Shown one piece after another: positions 34,396-34,792 of a DNA stretch of 34,792 bases (positions are counted from its first letter, which is position 1; each line of letters begins with the position of its first letter). A program made the position numbers and the translations under genes. The stretch lies in assembly GCA_028822375.1 (NCBI GenBank), contig JAPKDW010000015.1, positions 1 through 34,792 on the forward strand, in the 5' to 3' direction. Source of the stretch: Opitutaceae bacterium (GTDB taxonomy: Bacteria; Verrucomicrobiota; Verrucomicrobiia; Opitutales; Opitutaceae). The notes under the pieces are model-generated. The model saw only the letters and a list, made by a program, of their open reading frames with translations. It searched no databases and was not told where the DNA came from.

Positions 34396-34772
34396 TGATG
34401 GAAGGTGGTTTGACCGCGAATTTTAACGAAAAGGCTGAAATGTGAACTACGAAATTAGTTTTGCAAAAAATTGTGAGTTTCGCGGGAGAAATGAGGTCGA
34501 AATACGCCCGAGTGCAAGCGGGTTTTTGAGTTGTTCGTTCTAGGGACGCAATCTGAAGAGTATTTTGTTCGGAGATGTAAGAAACCTTTCGGAAAGCCAC
34601 TTGTTCTGGAGATTGAGTTTTTTTGGAAATGTGACTACTGCGGCCTTATTCCGTGATAGGCTTTAAACCGTTGAGCGATAATATTTCATTCCCGAGGATT
34701 CGCGCGATTGCGCTGCCATCTACACTTCGTTACTTAGTAGCCGCTAACGCTCCCTAGTTAATTGAGCCAAAG

Positions 34773-34792
34773 GGTAGGGCAACGACGTCCCG
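34773..34792 (+). repeat. Probable family F hairpin cut by the window edge
   Basis: GGTAGGG-CAACGAC-GTCCC-G at the last 20 nt, same layout as 19291-19316. Confidence 0.55.

Overview
This looks like a chromosomal window from a Verrucomicrobiota-like (Opitutae-type) bacterium; that taxonomic guess is inference from gene content. About 26 protein genes can be supported. They include a uronate/sugar-acid catabolic region: a UxaE-like tagaturonate epimerase next to UxaC, a GntP permease, a sulfatase, two ThuA-domain proteins, a class II aldolase/SDR fusion, a PhyH dioxygenase, and an SSS symporter cut by the left edge. There is also a housekeeping block on the minus strand: EVE-domain protein, tyrA, aroA, cmk, plsC, and then thrS. 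No rRNA, tRNA or CRISPR array was found. The most unusual feature is that the intergenic space is packed with at least eight families of imperfect inverted repeats. Six loci share one architecture: two 29-nt arms, each with three degenerate heptamers at strict 9-nt and 10-nt spacing, in two sequence flavours (CACGAAT and CACAGAT). Each of these loci starts 10-25 nt from a stop codon. They bracket aroA and yqeY, and two of them contain another repeat family in their loop. A second family is a hairpin with a constant GGTAGGG flank and GTCCC loop but stems that co-vary between copies. Several decayed genes (gluconolactonase, CDF transporter, a discoidin-like C-terminus) lie among the repeats.
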